DNA of 64,000 nucleotides from Candidatus Nitrotoga sp. LAW (GTDB taxonomy: Bacteria > Pseudomonadota > Gammaproteobacteria > Burkholderiales > Gallionellaceae), in NCBI GenBank assembly GCA_003402315.1, contig QFXI01000009.1, positions 186,001 to 250,000 on the forward strand. The letters run 5' to 3'. The position numbers were made by a program, and so were the translations under genes. Positions 17,937 to 29,434 of the stretch are shown here, one piece after another; positions within the stretch are counted from its first letter, which is position 1; every line of letters begins with the position of its first letter. The notes beneath the pieces are model-generated. The model was not told where the DNA came from, ran no database searches, and saw only the letters and a list, made by a program, of their open reading frames with translations.

Positions 17937-19190
17937 CTAAATAATCATTCCCGCCGCAACAGTATTATTAGTCGCCTCATCAATGACGATAAAGCTGCCA
18001 GTGAAACGGTTTTTGATGTAGCTGTCGAATACCAGGGGCTGTTGCACCTTCATCGCCACGCGGGCAATGTCGTTCATATTGAGCGTGGCGCTGCTGTGTT
18101 GCTCCAGTGTATTAACGTCCACACGGTATTCAAGGCGCGCAAACAAACACTTCACCACACGCGTGGTATGCTTAATAATGTACTTGCGGCTCAAGTCAAG
18201 CGGCGACTCAGACAGCCAACACAACATGGCCTCAAATTCCTTGGAAGCGTGCGGCATAGCGGCAGACTTCACAAACATATCGCCGCGCGAAATATCGATC
18301 TCATCCGTCAGGGTTAGCGTGACCGACTGCGGCGCATAAGCACGTTGCAAGTTGCCATCGTAAGTGACGATCTCCTTCACCTTGGTGGTGCGACCGGAAG
18401 GCAGGATGGTAATTTCATCGCCCGCCGCGATTTCTCCCGACTCGATACGTCCCATGTAACCGCGGAAATCATGATATTCCTGCGTCTGCGGACGGCACAC
18501 CCATTGCACCGGGTAGCGGAAATCAGTAGTGTTGATATCATGGTCAATCACCACATTTTCCAGCAATTCCAATAGTGGGCTGCCTTGGTACCAATTTAAA
18601 TTTTCGCCGCGCTCCACCACCATGTCGCCATTCAAGGCCGACATTGGAATGAAGGTTATCTCGTGCAGCCCAAGCTGTGCGGCAAATGCACGATAATCTG
18701 CGCAAATCGTATCGAACGTTTCTTCCGAATAACCCACCATATCCATTTTGTTAACGGCCAGTACAATGTGCGGCACACCCACCAGGCTGGCGATAAAAGT
18801 ATGGCGGCGTGTTTGTGTCAGTACGCCCTTGCGGGCATCAATTAAAATGATAGCAAGGTTCGCTGTGCTGGCTGCAGTGACCATGTTGCGCGTGTACTGC
18901 TCATGCCCAGGCGTGTCGCCGATGATAAATTTGCGCTTGGGGGTAGCAAAATAACGATAAGCTACGTCAATGGTAATTCCCTGCTCGCGCTCTGCCTGCA
19001 AGCCATCGGTAAGTAGTGATAAATCCACTGCACCCATGCCGCCCCGCCGCTCACTGGTTTTGGTAATGGCAGAAAGTTGGTCTTCAAAAATAGACTTAGA
19101 GTCATGTAACAAGCGGCCAATCAACGTACTCTTGCCATCGTCGACGCTGCCCGCAGTGATAAAACGAAGTAGCTGTGTGGTGTTGCTCAT
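17937..19190 (-). CDS. cysN: Sulfate adenylyltransferase subunit 1 (GTPase)
   Basis: CysN is the GTPase that drives CysD to form adenosine 5'-phosphosulfate. The 417-residue protein has the P-loop GSVDDGKSTLIGRLL (from residue 14), DTPGHEQY and NKMD motifs, and EF-Tu-like beta-barrel domains. It ends at the normal CysN length without a fused APS kinase (CysC) domain. It is the last gene of the cysI-DUF934-cysH-cysD-cysN block and starts 2 bp after cysD. Confidence 0.97.
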   Translation of the reverse strand: MSNTTQLLRFITAGSVDDGKSTLIGRLLHDSKSIFEDQLSAITKTSERRGGMGAVDLSLLTDGLQAEREQGITIDVAYRYFATPKRKFIIGDTPGHEQYTRNMVTAASTANLAIILIDARKGVLTQTRRHTFIASLVGVPHIVLAVNKMDMVGYSEETFDTICADYRAFAAQLGLHEITFIPMSALNGDMVVERGENLNWYQGSPLLELLENVVIDHDINTTDFRYPVQWVCRPQTQEYHDFRGYMGRIESGEIAAGDEITILPSGRTTKVKEIVTYDGNLQRAYAPQSVTLTLTDEIDISRGDMFVKSAAMPHASKEFEAMLCWLSESPLDLSRKYIIKHTTRVVKCLFARLEYRVDVNTLEQHSSATLNMNDIARVAMKVQQPLVFDSYIKNRFTGSFIVIDEATNNTVAAGMII

Positions 19191-19192
19191 AA

Positions 19193-20098
<906 letters not shown>

Positions 20099-20215
20099 TT
20101 TTTCTCAACTTCTAAAAATATAAACTCAAGATAACTGAATCTATGGTTCAACAAATAATGCGCCGGGGGTAAATAAAGCAAGCCTTTCCAGACATCTACC
20201 AAAAGTCAGAGCAGC

Positions 20216-20920
20216 CTATACCTGCCTGATCGGAGTAATCTTGTTCACATGCAAACCGCACTCCTTATTTTGCGCATCCTCCCACCACCAGCGCCCGGAG
20301 CGGATATCTTCGCCCGGTGTGATAGCGCGCGTACAGGGTGCGCAACCAATACTGGGATAGAAACGGTCATGCAGTTTGTTATACGGCACTTCATACTGCT
20401 TGAGGTATTCCCATACTTCAGCATTACTCCAATCGAGCAGTGGATTGAATTTCTGCAAGCCATTATCGGCGTCGAACGCCGATACCTGCAAAATACCCCG
20501 CGTGGGCGCCTGCTCATGACGCATACCAGTGACCCAGGCACGTTTACCGGATAAAGCACGACGCAGCGGCTCCACCTTGCGGATATGGCAGCAGTTCTTA
20601 CGCAGCTCCACGCTATCATAAAAGCCGTTTACTCCATTTTTGGAGACGTATTCTTCAATCTGCCGATCCTCCGGGAAAAAAATTTGCAGCGGCACGTTGT
20701 AATGTGCACGAACCTCCTGCATCAGGTCGTAAGTTTCCTGCGGCAGACGCCCGGTATCCAAGCTAAACATCCCAATATCAGGCTGATATTTGTTGATCAA
20801 ATCGGTTAACACCATATCTTCCGCTCCCAAACTGTTAGCGAAGATAACGGGCGCGTAGTCACGCACAGCATTGGCCAATACAGTGCGTACTTGATCAATT
20901 TTTGATTGCAACTCACTCAT
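20216..20920 (-). CDS. cysH: Assimilatory adenylyl-sulfate (APS) reductase
   Basis: This thioredoxin-dependent enzyme reduces activated sulfate to sulfite. With the ATG at 20920 it has 234 residues. The paired cysteines KNCCHIRK (110-111) and CAPC (193-196) are the [4Fe-4S] ligands that mark the APS-using type, and the catalytic cysteine is in ECGLH (221). That suits a cluster without an APS kinase. The start overlaps the DUF934 stop by 8 bases; an in-frame start at 20950 is possible but less likely. Confidence 0.95.
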   Translation of the reverse strand: MSELQSKIDQVRTVLANAVRDYAPVIFANSLGAEDMVLTDLINKYQPDIGMFSLDTGRLPQETYDLMQEVRAHYNVPLQIFFPEDRQIEEYVSKNGVNGFYDSVELRKNCCHIRKVEPLRRALSGKRAWVTGMRHEQAPTRGILQVSAFDADNGLQKFNPLLDWSNAEVWEYLKQYEVPYNKLHDRFYPSIGCAPCTRAITPGEDIRSGRWWWEDAQNKECGLHVNKITPIRQV

Positions 20921-21446
20921 TTGTTGAACCTGCTGTTGCAATCCCATCACGTTTTACACGACGGAACAGTGGTAGCTTTTGATCCAGCGAAGTTTGATAG
21001 GTTTCTGAAAAATCAGTCAAGCCCTTTAGTGCATCATGGATGTTCTTATCTGGACGCGGCGCAAAAGCATCAAAGCCGACGCGCTGCATGTAAAACATCT
21101 GGTCACGCAACACGTCACCAATCGCGCGCAATTCACCAACGTAACCGAGGCGGGCGCGTAGATTATAAGCAATCGAATAACCACGGCCATCCGCGAATTT
21201 AGGAAAATCAACAGCAATGACGTCAAATTTTTCAACCTCACCTTTCAACTCCTCTGGCCGCTCATTACTGGCCAGCCAAACACCCCGTTCAGCGCGATTT
21301 TGCAGCGTGGCCCGTTGCGCCTGCCAAACTTTAAGAGGAACAATGATTTTTCCAACAGGAACGGTGACTGATTCTGGCGTCTCATTTTCACTCAGGCGGA
21401 GGATGGTCCAATCATCGCTGACAACAGCTTTATTTTTAATAATCAT
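20913..21446 (-). CDS. DUF934 family protein of the sulfite reductase operon
   Basis: The 177-residue protein matches the DUF934 family, found directly downstream of CysI-type sulfite reductase in many proteobacteria. Recognisable blocks are WLASNERPEEL, FPKFADGRGYSIAYNLR, VGELRAIGDVLRDQ and GFDAF. It lacks cysteine clusters and membrane segments. Its biochemical role is not established; context suggests an accessory or electron-transfer role for sulfite reductase. It lies 5 bp after cysI and overlaps cysH. Confidence 0.9.
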   Translation of the reverse strand: MIIKNKAVVSDDWTILRLSENETPESVTVPVGKIIVPLKVWQAQRATLQNRAERGVWLASNERPEELKGEVEKFDVIAVDFPKFADGRGYSIAYNLRARLGYVGELRAIGDVLRDQMFYMQRVGFDAFAPRPDKNIHDALKGLTDFSETYQTSLDQKLPLFRRVKRDGIATAGSTNE

Positions 21447-21451
21447 GATCG

Positions 21452-23197
21452 TTAAAACCTCGATTTACGTTGAACTGTATAATTATCAGGCTTTTCGATA
21501 AACCCATAAGCGTCTTTATCGACAGTGTCTTCTACATTAATCGGTGTCGCATACACATATTCTTTAAAGGGTGTCACGCCTATCCTGTTGACTGTTTCAA
21601 TAAAAAGCTCTTCTTCAAGGCGCTCACGCACATAAACGTGCAACAGCCGATCAATCACCTCAGGCATTTGTTGAAAGTTAAAAGAGGGACCAATTATTTT
21701 ACCGATTGCGGCATCGTTACCCTGTGCACCACCCACCGACACTTGGTACCACTCCCCACCATCCTTCTTGTCGACACCGATAACGCCAATGTGTCCAACA
21801 TGATTATGCCCACAAGCATTGACGCAACCTGACATATTGAGTTCGATCTCACCAATATCATGTTGGAAATCGAGGTTATCAAAGCGCTCTGCAATCATTT
21901 TTGCAAGCGGGATCGATCTGGCAAATGCCAGGGTGCAGAAATCCGCACCGGGGCAGCAGATGATATCGGTCAGCAAACCAATGTTTGGAGATGCCATGCC
22001 ATGCTCTGCTGCTTCTTTCCAGAGGCTGATAAGGTCAGACTGTTTAACGTCGGCCAGCACTAAATTCTGCTTATGCGTGACTCGCAGTTCGCCAAAGCTA
22101 AAACGATCAGCCAGATCTGCCACGACATCCATTTGCTCTGCACTCGCATCTCCCGGCGCTATGCCCGTTTTCTTCAGTGACAGCACCACAACTGCATAGC
22201 CCGGAATTTTGTGCGGCTTCACGTTACGCTGCAACCAATTCGCAAAAGCCTTGTTCTCAGTCTTGTATAACGCCACACCGGGATCATTTGCCGGCAATGT
22301 TTCATAAACGGGCGCCGTAAAGTAGGCCGCGACACGGTTCAATTCTTCAACAGTCAACGTGCCCGGGCCGTTTTTAATATCAGCCCAATCCGCTTCGACC
22401 TGGCGTTTAAACTCTTCAATCCCGATGGCTTTAACCAGAATCTTGATACGCGACTTGTACATATTGTCGCGACGGCCATATTGGTTGTAGACACGCATGA
22501 TGGATTCAATGTACGTCAACATATGCTGCCACGGCAAAAAGTCGCATATTTCGCTACCGATAATAGGTGTGCGTGCCGTACCGCCACCTACCAGCACGCG
22601 GAAACCAATTTCCCCTTGCTCATTTTTGAGCACTGACAACCCAATATCATGCACCGCGATCGCGGCACGGTCTTCGGCTGCACCATTTATTGCAATCTTG
22701 AATTTGCGCGGCAAATAGGCGAACTCTGGATGAAAAGTACTCCACTGGCGTAGTATTTCGGCGTACGGACGCGGGTCAATAATTTCATCTGCCGCAACGC
22801 CCGCGTATTCATCGGATGTAATGTTGCGGATGCAGTTACCAGAAGTCTGAATTCCGTGCATTTCGACGGTGGCAAGATCAGCCAAAATATCCGGTGTTTC
22901 TTCCAGCTTGATCCAATTGAACTGAAGATTTTGACGGGTCGTGAAGTGACCATAACCACGATCGTATTTGCGCGCGATGTGCGCAAACATGCGCATCTGC
23001 GCAGAGGACACTAAACCATAAGGGACAGCGATACGCAACATATATGCATGGATTTGCATATAAAGTCCGTTCTGCAATCGCAGCGGACGAAACTCATCTT
23101 CTGTCAGTTCATCTGACAAACGGCGGCGCACCTGGTCGCGATACTGGGCGACGCGCTCATCAACAATTTGATGGTCATAAACATCATATTTATACAT
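21452..23197 (-). CDS. cysI: Sulfite reductase haemoprotein (sirohaem / [4Fe-4S])
   Basis: CysI reduces sulfite to sulfide. The 581-residue protein has both halves of the sulfite/nitrite reductase fold, including the substrate-side stretch HFTTRQNLQFNW near residue 85. The sirohaem-[4Fe-4S] ligands are in CCPGADFC (414-421) and CVNACGHN (458-465). No flavoprotein CysJ gene lies nearby, so electrons probably come from ferredoxin or from another locus. Nitrite reductase is the alternative reading, but the cysH-cysD-cysN context makes sulfite the likely substrate. Confidence 0.94.
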   Translation of the reverse strand: MYKYDVYDHQIVDERVAQYRDQVRRRLSDELTEDEFRPLRLQNGLYMQIHAYMLRIAVPYGLVSSAQMRMFAHIARKYDRGYGHFTTRQNLQFNWIKLEETPDILADLATVEMHGIQTSGNCIRNITSDEYAGVAADEIIDPRPYAEILRQWSTFHPEFAYLPRKFKIAINGAAEDRAAIAVHDIGLSVLKNEQGEIGFRVLVGGGTARTPIIGSEICDFLPWQHMLTYIESIMRVYNQYGRRDNMYKSRIKILVKAIGIEEFKRQVEADWADIKNGPGTLTVEELNRVAAYFTAPVYETLPANDPGVALYKTENKAFANWLQRNVKPHKIPGYAVVVLSLKKTGIAPGDASAEQMDVVADLADRFSFGELRVTHKQNLVLADVKQSDLISLWKEAAEHGMASPNIGLLTDIICCPGADFCTLAFARSIPLAKMIAERFDNLDFQHDIGEIELNMSGCVNACGHNHVGHIGVIGVDKKDGGEWYQVSVGGAQGNDAAIGKIIGPSFNFQQMPEVIDRLLHVYVRERLEEELFIETVNRIGVTPFKEYVYATPINVEDTVDKDAYGFIEKPDNYTVQRKSRF

Positions 23198-23301
23198 TTT
23201 TCAATTTCCTTACATTAACGGCGCATTATAAAGCTAAGTTAAGCTAACCTTGCCTCCGCGGCCAATTTTAAAAACGCACCTTATCTATCAAGTAACAATT
23301 T

Positions 23302-24084
23302 TTAATACAGCATCAACTTGATACCGATAGTAGTCAACATGGTTGCCAGAATCGGGCGCAGCACATGGTCTGGGATCTTTATACCAAGATGGCTGCCCAA
23401 ATAAATTCCAGGCAGCGAACCCAACAGCAAACTGCCCAACAGCCCGTAATTTACCGTACCCAGCGCGGCATGACCCAGCCCGGCAATCAAGGTGAGCGGT
23501 ACCGCGTGTGCAATGTCAGTGCCGACGATCTGGGCCATAGGCGCGCGCGGATAAAGAAACAGCAAAACCACCACGCCCAATGCACCCGCACCCACCGATG
23601 AAATTGTTACCAGCACACCCAGAATCGCGCCGGTCAAAATAGTCGCACCAGTTAAATGATGCGCATGCAGTTCAAACATCACACCATCCGGGCGTCTCCC
23701 AAGCTTTATCAAATACGGCTTGAACAGCAGAGCCGCAGCAGTCAACAACAATGCAACGCTCAATACGCTGGTAATCAGCGACTTAAGATGCTTCTCGTCC
23801 AGCGCCAAATAGTGGAGCAGCGCCATGCTGAGCAAAGCGGCGGGCAGGCTCCCCGTCGCCAGCAGCTTAACCACCTTCCAATCTACCGTACCACGTCGCC
23901 CATGCACCCAACTGCCGCCCATCTTTGTCAGCGACGCATACAGCAAGTCAGTGCCGACTGCCGTGGCCGGGGCAATACCGAACATCAACACCAGTACCGG
24001 TGTCATTAAGGAGCCACCGCCAACGCCAGTCACGCCGACCACAAAGCCAACTATAAAACCAGAAAATGTATAAAGCCAGTCCAT
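23302..24084 (-). CDS. TauE/SafE-family sulfite or organosulfonate transporter
   Basis: This 260-residue, multi-pass inner-membrane protein has the TauE/SafE pattern: a glycine-rich first segment with GFVVGVTGVGGGSLMTPVL, then GTDLLYASLTKMGGSWVH, and in the second half VLVTISSVGAGALG and VGTDIAHAVPL. Members move sulfite, sulfonates or other sulfur anions. It lies between cysI and the divergent cysB gene, so it probably serves sulfate or sulfite movement for this pathway; the direction is unknown. Confidence 0.9.
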   Translation of the reverse strand: MDWLYTFSGFIVGFVVGVTGVGGGSLMTPVLVLMFGIAPATAVGTDLLYASLTKMGGSWVHGRRGTVDWKVVKLLATGSLPAALLSMALLHYLALDEKHLKSLITSVLSVALLLTAAALLFKPYLIKLGRRPDGVMFELHAHHLTGATILTGAILGVLVTISSVGAGALGVVVLLFLYPRAPMAQIVGTDIAHAVPLTLIAGLGHAALGTVNYGLLGSLLLGSLPGIYLGSHLGIKIPDHVLRPILATMLTTIGIKLMLY

Positions 24085-24185
24085 CTAAACTCCCTAAAAC
24101 GGCGCGCATGGTAGCGCACCTCTATATTGTTATCAAATAACATTATGTTAGTATTTTATAATTTATTGTTATAAAGAAAATTGCT

Positions 24186-25106
24186 ATGAATTTACAACAA
24201 TTACGCTACCTGCATGAGATTGTTAAACGTGAACTCAATATTTCCGATGCAGCGAAAGCTTTATATACCTCACAGCCCGGGCTGAGCACGCAAATAAAAT
24301 CTTTGGAAGAAGAGCTAGGGATCGAGATATTTGTGCGCAATGGCAAACGCCTCACCGCAATCACCGAACCAGGCAAAGCCGTGCTCGAAATTGCCCAGCG
24401 TATGCTGCATGATGTGGATAATTTAAAACAGGTGGGTCAGGAGTTCCGCAGCCAAGATAGTGGCTCACTTACCATCGCCACCACCCATACCCAGGCACGA
24501 TATGCCTTGCCGCCAGTTGTCAAACAGTTCATTAAACGTTATCCAAAAGTCAAACTCAACCTGCATCAAGGCAGCCCGACCCAAATTGCGCAGCAGGTAC
24601 TTAATGGAGAAGCAGACATCGCCATCGCCACTGAAAGTCTTATTATGTACGACGAACTGACAACCTTGCCATGCTATGAATGGCACCACTGCATCGTAGT
24701 GCCTGTAGAGCACCCGCTATTGGCGGAAAAAAAATTGACACTAAAAAAAATTGCTCAATATCCCATCATTACTTACGACTTCGCATTTAGTGGGCGGGGC
24801 AAGATCAACGCTGCCTTCAATGCACACAATATCACCCCTAACATCGTACTCACTGCTATCGATGCGGACGTAATTAAAACCTATGTGGAGTTAGGCTTGG
24901 GTATTGGCATAGTCGCCCAAATGGCATTTATTCCAGAACGCGATAAACTTTTACGCATGATAGATACTGGCAATCTATTTCAATCCAGCACCACGCGTAT
25001 TGCCATCCGTCGCAACGAATTTCTGCGCGGCTATACGTATCACTTCATCGAATTATTTGCCCCTCACCTTACCCGCGAAGTAGTGACAAAAGCCCTGCAC
25101 ATTTAA
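24186..25106 (+). CDS. cysB: LysR-type regulator CysB
   Basis: CysB activates the cysteine regulon in response to acetylserine. The 306-residue protein has the N-terminal winged helix-turn-helix MNLQQLRYLHEIVKRELNIS...AALYTSQPGLS-like pattern and the CysB-type effector domain with ATTHTQARYALPPVVKQF and IATES. It is divergent from the TauE gene across a 101-bp AT-rich gap that is the likely CysB target; I cannot define a site in it by eye. Confidence 0.95.
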   Translation: MNLQQLRYLHEIVKRELNISDAAKALYTSQPGLSTQIKSLEEELGIEIFVRNGKRLTAITEPGKAVLEIAQRMLHDVDNLKQVGQEFRSQDSGSLTIATTHTQARYALPPVVKQFIKRYPKVKLNLHQGSPTQIAQQVLNGEADIAIATESLIMYDELTTLPCYEWHHCIVVPVEHPLLAEKKLTLKKIAQYPIITYDFAFSGRGKINAAFNAHNITPNIVLTAIDADVIKTYVELGLGIGIVAQMAFIPERDKLLRMIDTGNLFQSSTTRIAIRRNEFLRGYTYHFIELFAPHLTREVVTKALHI

Positions 25107-25281
25107 TCACCAAGTCCATTCACCAGACCAACGCACTCCTGGAATATGCCAATAACTCACAGCCGACACCACGGTTATCTTTTGTATCAGGCAATTGTGG
25201 CAGATCTTTCGGACTGTGATTACAGGGAAATCAACTCCGAAACATAAATTAATCAATATTAAAACGGTATTGATATTTCGT

Positions 25282-25644
25282 TCATTGCTTTCTACTGAAT
25301 TTCTTTATTTTATGGAATTTTTCAAATTCTGAAAATTGATTGAGTGTCTTAACCCGTATTGATTGCAGGTTCAATTTTAATAAATCTAATCCACGTTGTG
25401 TGATTGTGAACTTTCCGCTTGATGGAAAATCCAACCGGCAAGCTTTGCCAAAATAAGATTTGACCCACGCTACCCGATTGTAGAATTTCCTTTGCCCGGA
25501 TGACATCGTTTCCTGCAAATCGACTTCTGAGAGTTGCAATTGCCGTGCAATTATTTCACCAATTTCCGGGACAGTACGTTCTTTACCATCACCACAGATT
25601 TGCAGAAATGGCAGCATTAAATCTTGAAAGCCGGGAACTGGCAT
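25282..25644 (-). pseudogene. Orphan Mrr-type restriction enzyme N-terminal domain (truncated gene)
   Basis: The 120-residue product begins MPVPGFQDLMLPFLQICGDG and continues with IGEIIARQL, YNRVAWVKSYFGKA and FTITQRGLDLL. This is the winged-helix DNA-reading domain at the front of Mrr-like type IV restriction enzymes. The C-terminal nuclease domain that should follow is absent; the frame stops after FSRKQ and I see no nuclease sequence in the next 170 bp. It lies just beyond the 3' end of a tRNA-Ser gene, a common place for island insertion, so it is probably an island remnant. A stand-alone DNA-binding protein is less likely. Confidence 0.7.
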
Positions 25645-25724
25645 ATATCCTCTGATTTATATTTTTACACCAAGCAATGTTACGTATGGGGTAACGGCAG
25701 CAAAAGTTCACAGACAATAAAAAC

Positions 25725-25750
25725 AAAAAAGCCAGTATATACACTGGCTT
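25725..25750 (-). terminator. Intrinsic terminator of tRNA-Ser
   Basis: On the minus strand the arms AAGCCAGT and ACTGGCTT form an 8-bp stem around a 6-base loop, followed directly by six Ts. It lies 11 bp beyond the tRNA 3' end. Confidence 0.85.
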
Positions 25751-25761
25751 AATAAAATTCA

Positions 25762-25852
<91 letters not shown>

Positions 25853-25901
25853 GCAGTGGTAGATTTTACCATCAAAGCATAAAATCAGGCAGAATGTTCA
25901 T

Positions 25902-27404
25902 ATGATCAAGCCTATAGATTCATTCCTTTCAAGAATAAAGCTCCTCACGCTCGTACTGCTGAACATCACTTTACTCGCAGCCTGCACGCCTGAGAAGCCC
26001 GCCCAAAAACCATGGCGGGAAGAATTAACAGTCATCGTACCAGCTGAAAATAATATGGACTCTGAATTTGAGCGCCAACTCGTTAATCTTTTTGCCGAAC
26101 AAATGCACGTAAAAATAAAACTTATGCCATTGCCACTGGAGCAAGTCATGAAGTCCATTGTAACGAATCAGGCACATTTCGCCACATCTGGACTACGCAG
26201 CAACGGGAGTGAGAGCGTGAGGTTCGGTCCATCCTATCAAACTGTAGCTGAACAAGCGGTGTGTAATAGCGCGCCTCTGCGGCGCATGGAAGGGCTTTTT
26301 AAAAAAAATATCGCCGTCATGGCTGGTTCCGCACAAGAAACAGCTTTGCACGAAGCACAGAAAAAATTTCCGGCGCTGCACTGGCATACACGCACCAATC
26401 AATCAGCCGCCAAGCTTCTGAAAGAAGTGGCAGAGGGCAAACTGGAATGCACTGTCGCCAACGAGGAACAACTGTCGCTGGCACGCAATTACCATCCCAA
26501 CCTGGATTCCACAATCGATATTGCTACACCCTCCAATCTAGCGTGGGCATTTGCGCCGGACTCCGACGCTGAGTTATTGACGGAAGCAGAAAAGTTTTTC
26601 ACTCTTATTAAACAAGATGGCACTTTGCGCCGCCTGCTGGATCGCTATTATGGGCACAACAAACAACTGGAGTCAGACGACGCGGTTGCATTTATCACCA
26701 AAGCGCGAACTATGTTACCCCACATCCGGAGACTATTTGAAGAAGCCGCTACTTTAACCGGAATGGAATGGCAGCTATTCGCCGCTCTCGCCTATCAAGA
26801 ATCACATTGGGATCCGCTTGCCACTTCGCCTACCAAAGTGCGCGGCATGATGATGTTAACTGAAGATACCGCTGACCGTATGGGTGTAACCAACCGGCTG
26901 GATGCACGCCAGAGCATTATTGGCGGGGCAAAATACCTGCTGATGCTGAAGGAGCAACTGCCACTACGTATCAAAGAACCAGATCGCACTTGGCTAGCTT
27001 TGGCAGCTTATAACCAAGGATATGGGCATCTTGAGGATGCACGTGTGCTAACACAGCAACAAGGTAACAATCCGGATAAATGGGCAGATGTGAAGAAGGT
27101 GATGCCGCTACTGGCGCAACCACTGTACTTTGAACAGACCAAATATGGCTATGCACGCGGTGGCGAAGCGGTCAATCTGGTCGAGATGGTGCGTATGCAC
27201 CATGACATGTTAAGTAGCCTGCCTTTAGGCGCCGTGCCGCGACTGCTTACTCCGGCGCAAGATTATAAATTGCTGGGGAAAAGGAAAGGTAAGGATGAAG
27301 CACAACTCCGTCCACCCTCAAATGCCATCAATGATCTATCTGTATCCGGTAAATCTCTCAGCGTCTATCATCCTGCAAGGGAGGGGGCACAACACACTCG
27401 CTAA
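25902..27404 (+). CDS. mltF: Membrane-bound lytic murein transglycosylase F
   Basis: This outer-membrane lipoprotein cleaves peptidoglycan glycan strands with formation of anhydromuropeptides. The 500-residue protein has a lipoprotein signal ending LLAAC, an SBP-type domain at residues 40-245, and a C-terminal SLT domain with the catalytic glutamate in AALAYQESHWDP and the block KVRGMMMLTEDTADRMGV. Length and domain order match MltF. It ends just before a convergent unknown gene. Confidence 0.94.
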   Translation: MIKPIDSFLSRIKLLTLVLLNITLLAACTPEKPAQKPWREELTVIVPAENNMDSEFERQLVNLFAEQMHVKIKLMPLPLEQVMKSIVTNQAHFATSGLRSNGSESVRFGPSYQTVAEQAVCNSAPLRRMEGLFKKNIAVMAGSAQETALHEAQKKFPALHWHTRTNQSAAKLLKEVAEGKLECTVANEEQLSLARNYHPNLDSTIDIATPSNLAWAFAPDSDAELLTEAEKFFTLIKQDGTLRRLLDRYYGHNKQLESDDAVAFITKARTMLPHIRRLFEEAATLTGMEWQLFAALAYQESHWDPLATSPTKVRGMMMLTEDTADRMGVTNRLDARQSIIGGAKYLLMLKEQLPLRIKEPDRTWLALAAYNQGYGHLEDARVLTQQQGNNPDKWADVKKVMPLLAQPLYFEQTKYGYARGGEAVNLVEMVRMHHDMLSSLPLGAVPRLLTPAQDYKLLGKRKGKDEAQLRPPSNAINDLSVSGKSLSVYHPAREGAQHTR

Positions 27405-27446
27405 TTCAATTCGCCCCACCTCCAAGTGCTCACTACATTTCACGGT

Positions 27447-27959
27447 TCACCAAGAGAACTTAATAGCCATAACTTTCATGTACTCTTGATTAACACGGCC
27501 CAGCATCGTTTCAAGCTCACCTTGCCAAGCCTCCGTCACTTTTAACAAACCTTCCTCTTTGCACAGCGCTTTAAGAGCAGACGAATCCGGTATATTCTCA
27601 TTGAGAAGTTGTTTCAAGTTAAGGATCAATTGGTAAAAATCTGCGCAATTTTTTGCGAAATCCTTGAATCGCATGTCGATTGCCAAATGCCAAAGAACTG
27701 GACTCTCCTCTTCCTGAAATGTGCTACCCACTTGCTTTAAATCATCCATCAGATTCATGATTTTCTTTTCAGCGGCTTCAAAATCCACTTCGTTCGCTTG
27801 TTTAGCAATGCGTAACGTTTTTTTCAAAAATATCGCCAGCTTTTGGCAGTTTTCCTGCAACTCAGCTGCCATCTCTCTGCGCTGGACAAGAGCATCACTT
27901 CTGAGCTCAATGGGGCGCTTCAAAATGGTGCTCAATGTTGAAATTCCCGATACTTCCAT
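27447..27959 (-). CDS. Unknown helical protein
   Basis: I do not recognise this protein of about 170 residues. It is rich in Lys, Glu, Leu and Gln without signal peptide or membrane segment, and appears all-helical with possible coiled-coil stretches. I use the ATG at 27959, because AAGGAG stands 9 bases upstream; the open frame allows 11 more residues. It lies alone between mltF and serS. Confidence 0.65.
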   Translation of the reverse strand: MEVSGISTLSTILKRPIELRSDALVQRREMAAELQENCQKLAIFLKKTLRIAKQANEVDFEAAEKKIMNLMDDLKQVGSTFQEEESPVLWHLAIDMRFKDFAKNCADFYQLILNLKQLLNENIPDSSALKALCKEEGLLKVTEAWQGELETMLGRVNQEYMKVMAIKFSW

Positions 27960-28092
27960 TTCTTCTATCTCCTTATACACAGACATCAACACCTACCTAT
28001 CAGGTAGACACATTTTTTAAAGTACCCTAAATATACATTGCTACTGGAAATGGTATATGTCTCAGCATTCCCCATTGCGACAACCATAATCA

Positions 28093-29421
<1,329 letters not shown>

Positions 29422-29434
29422 TTACATGCTGTAA

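Noticed and set aside
22297-22312. Sequence AATGTTTCATAAA resembling the end of the 911-1113 element
   Set aside because: It lies inside cysI coding sequence and only a short core matches, so it is coincidental.
21452-23197. Calling the sirohaem enzyme a nitrite reductase
   Set aside because: Motifs allow both, but tight linkage with cysH, cysD, cysN and cysB favours sulfite reductase.
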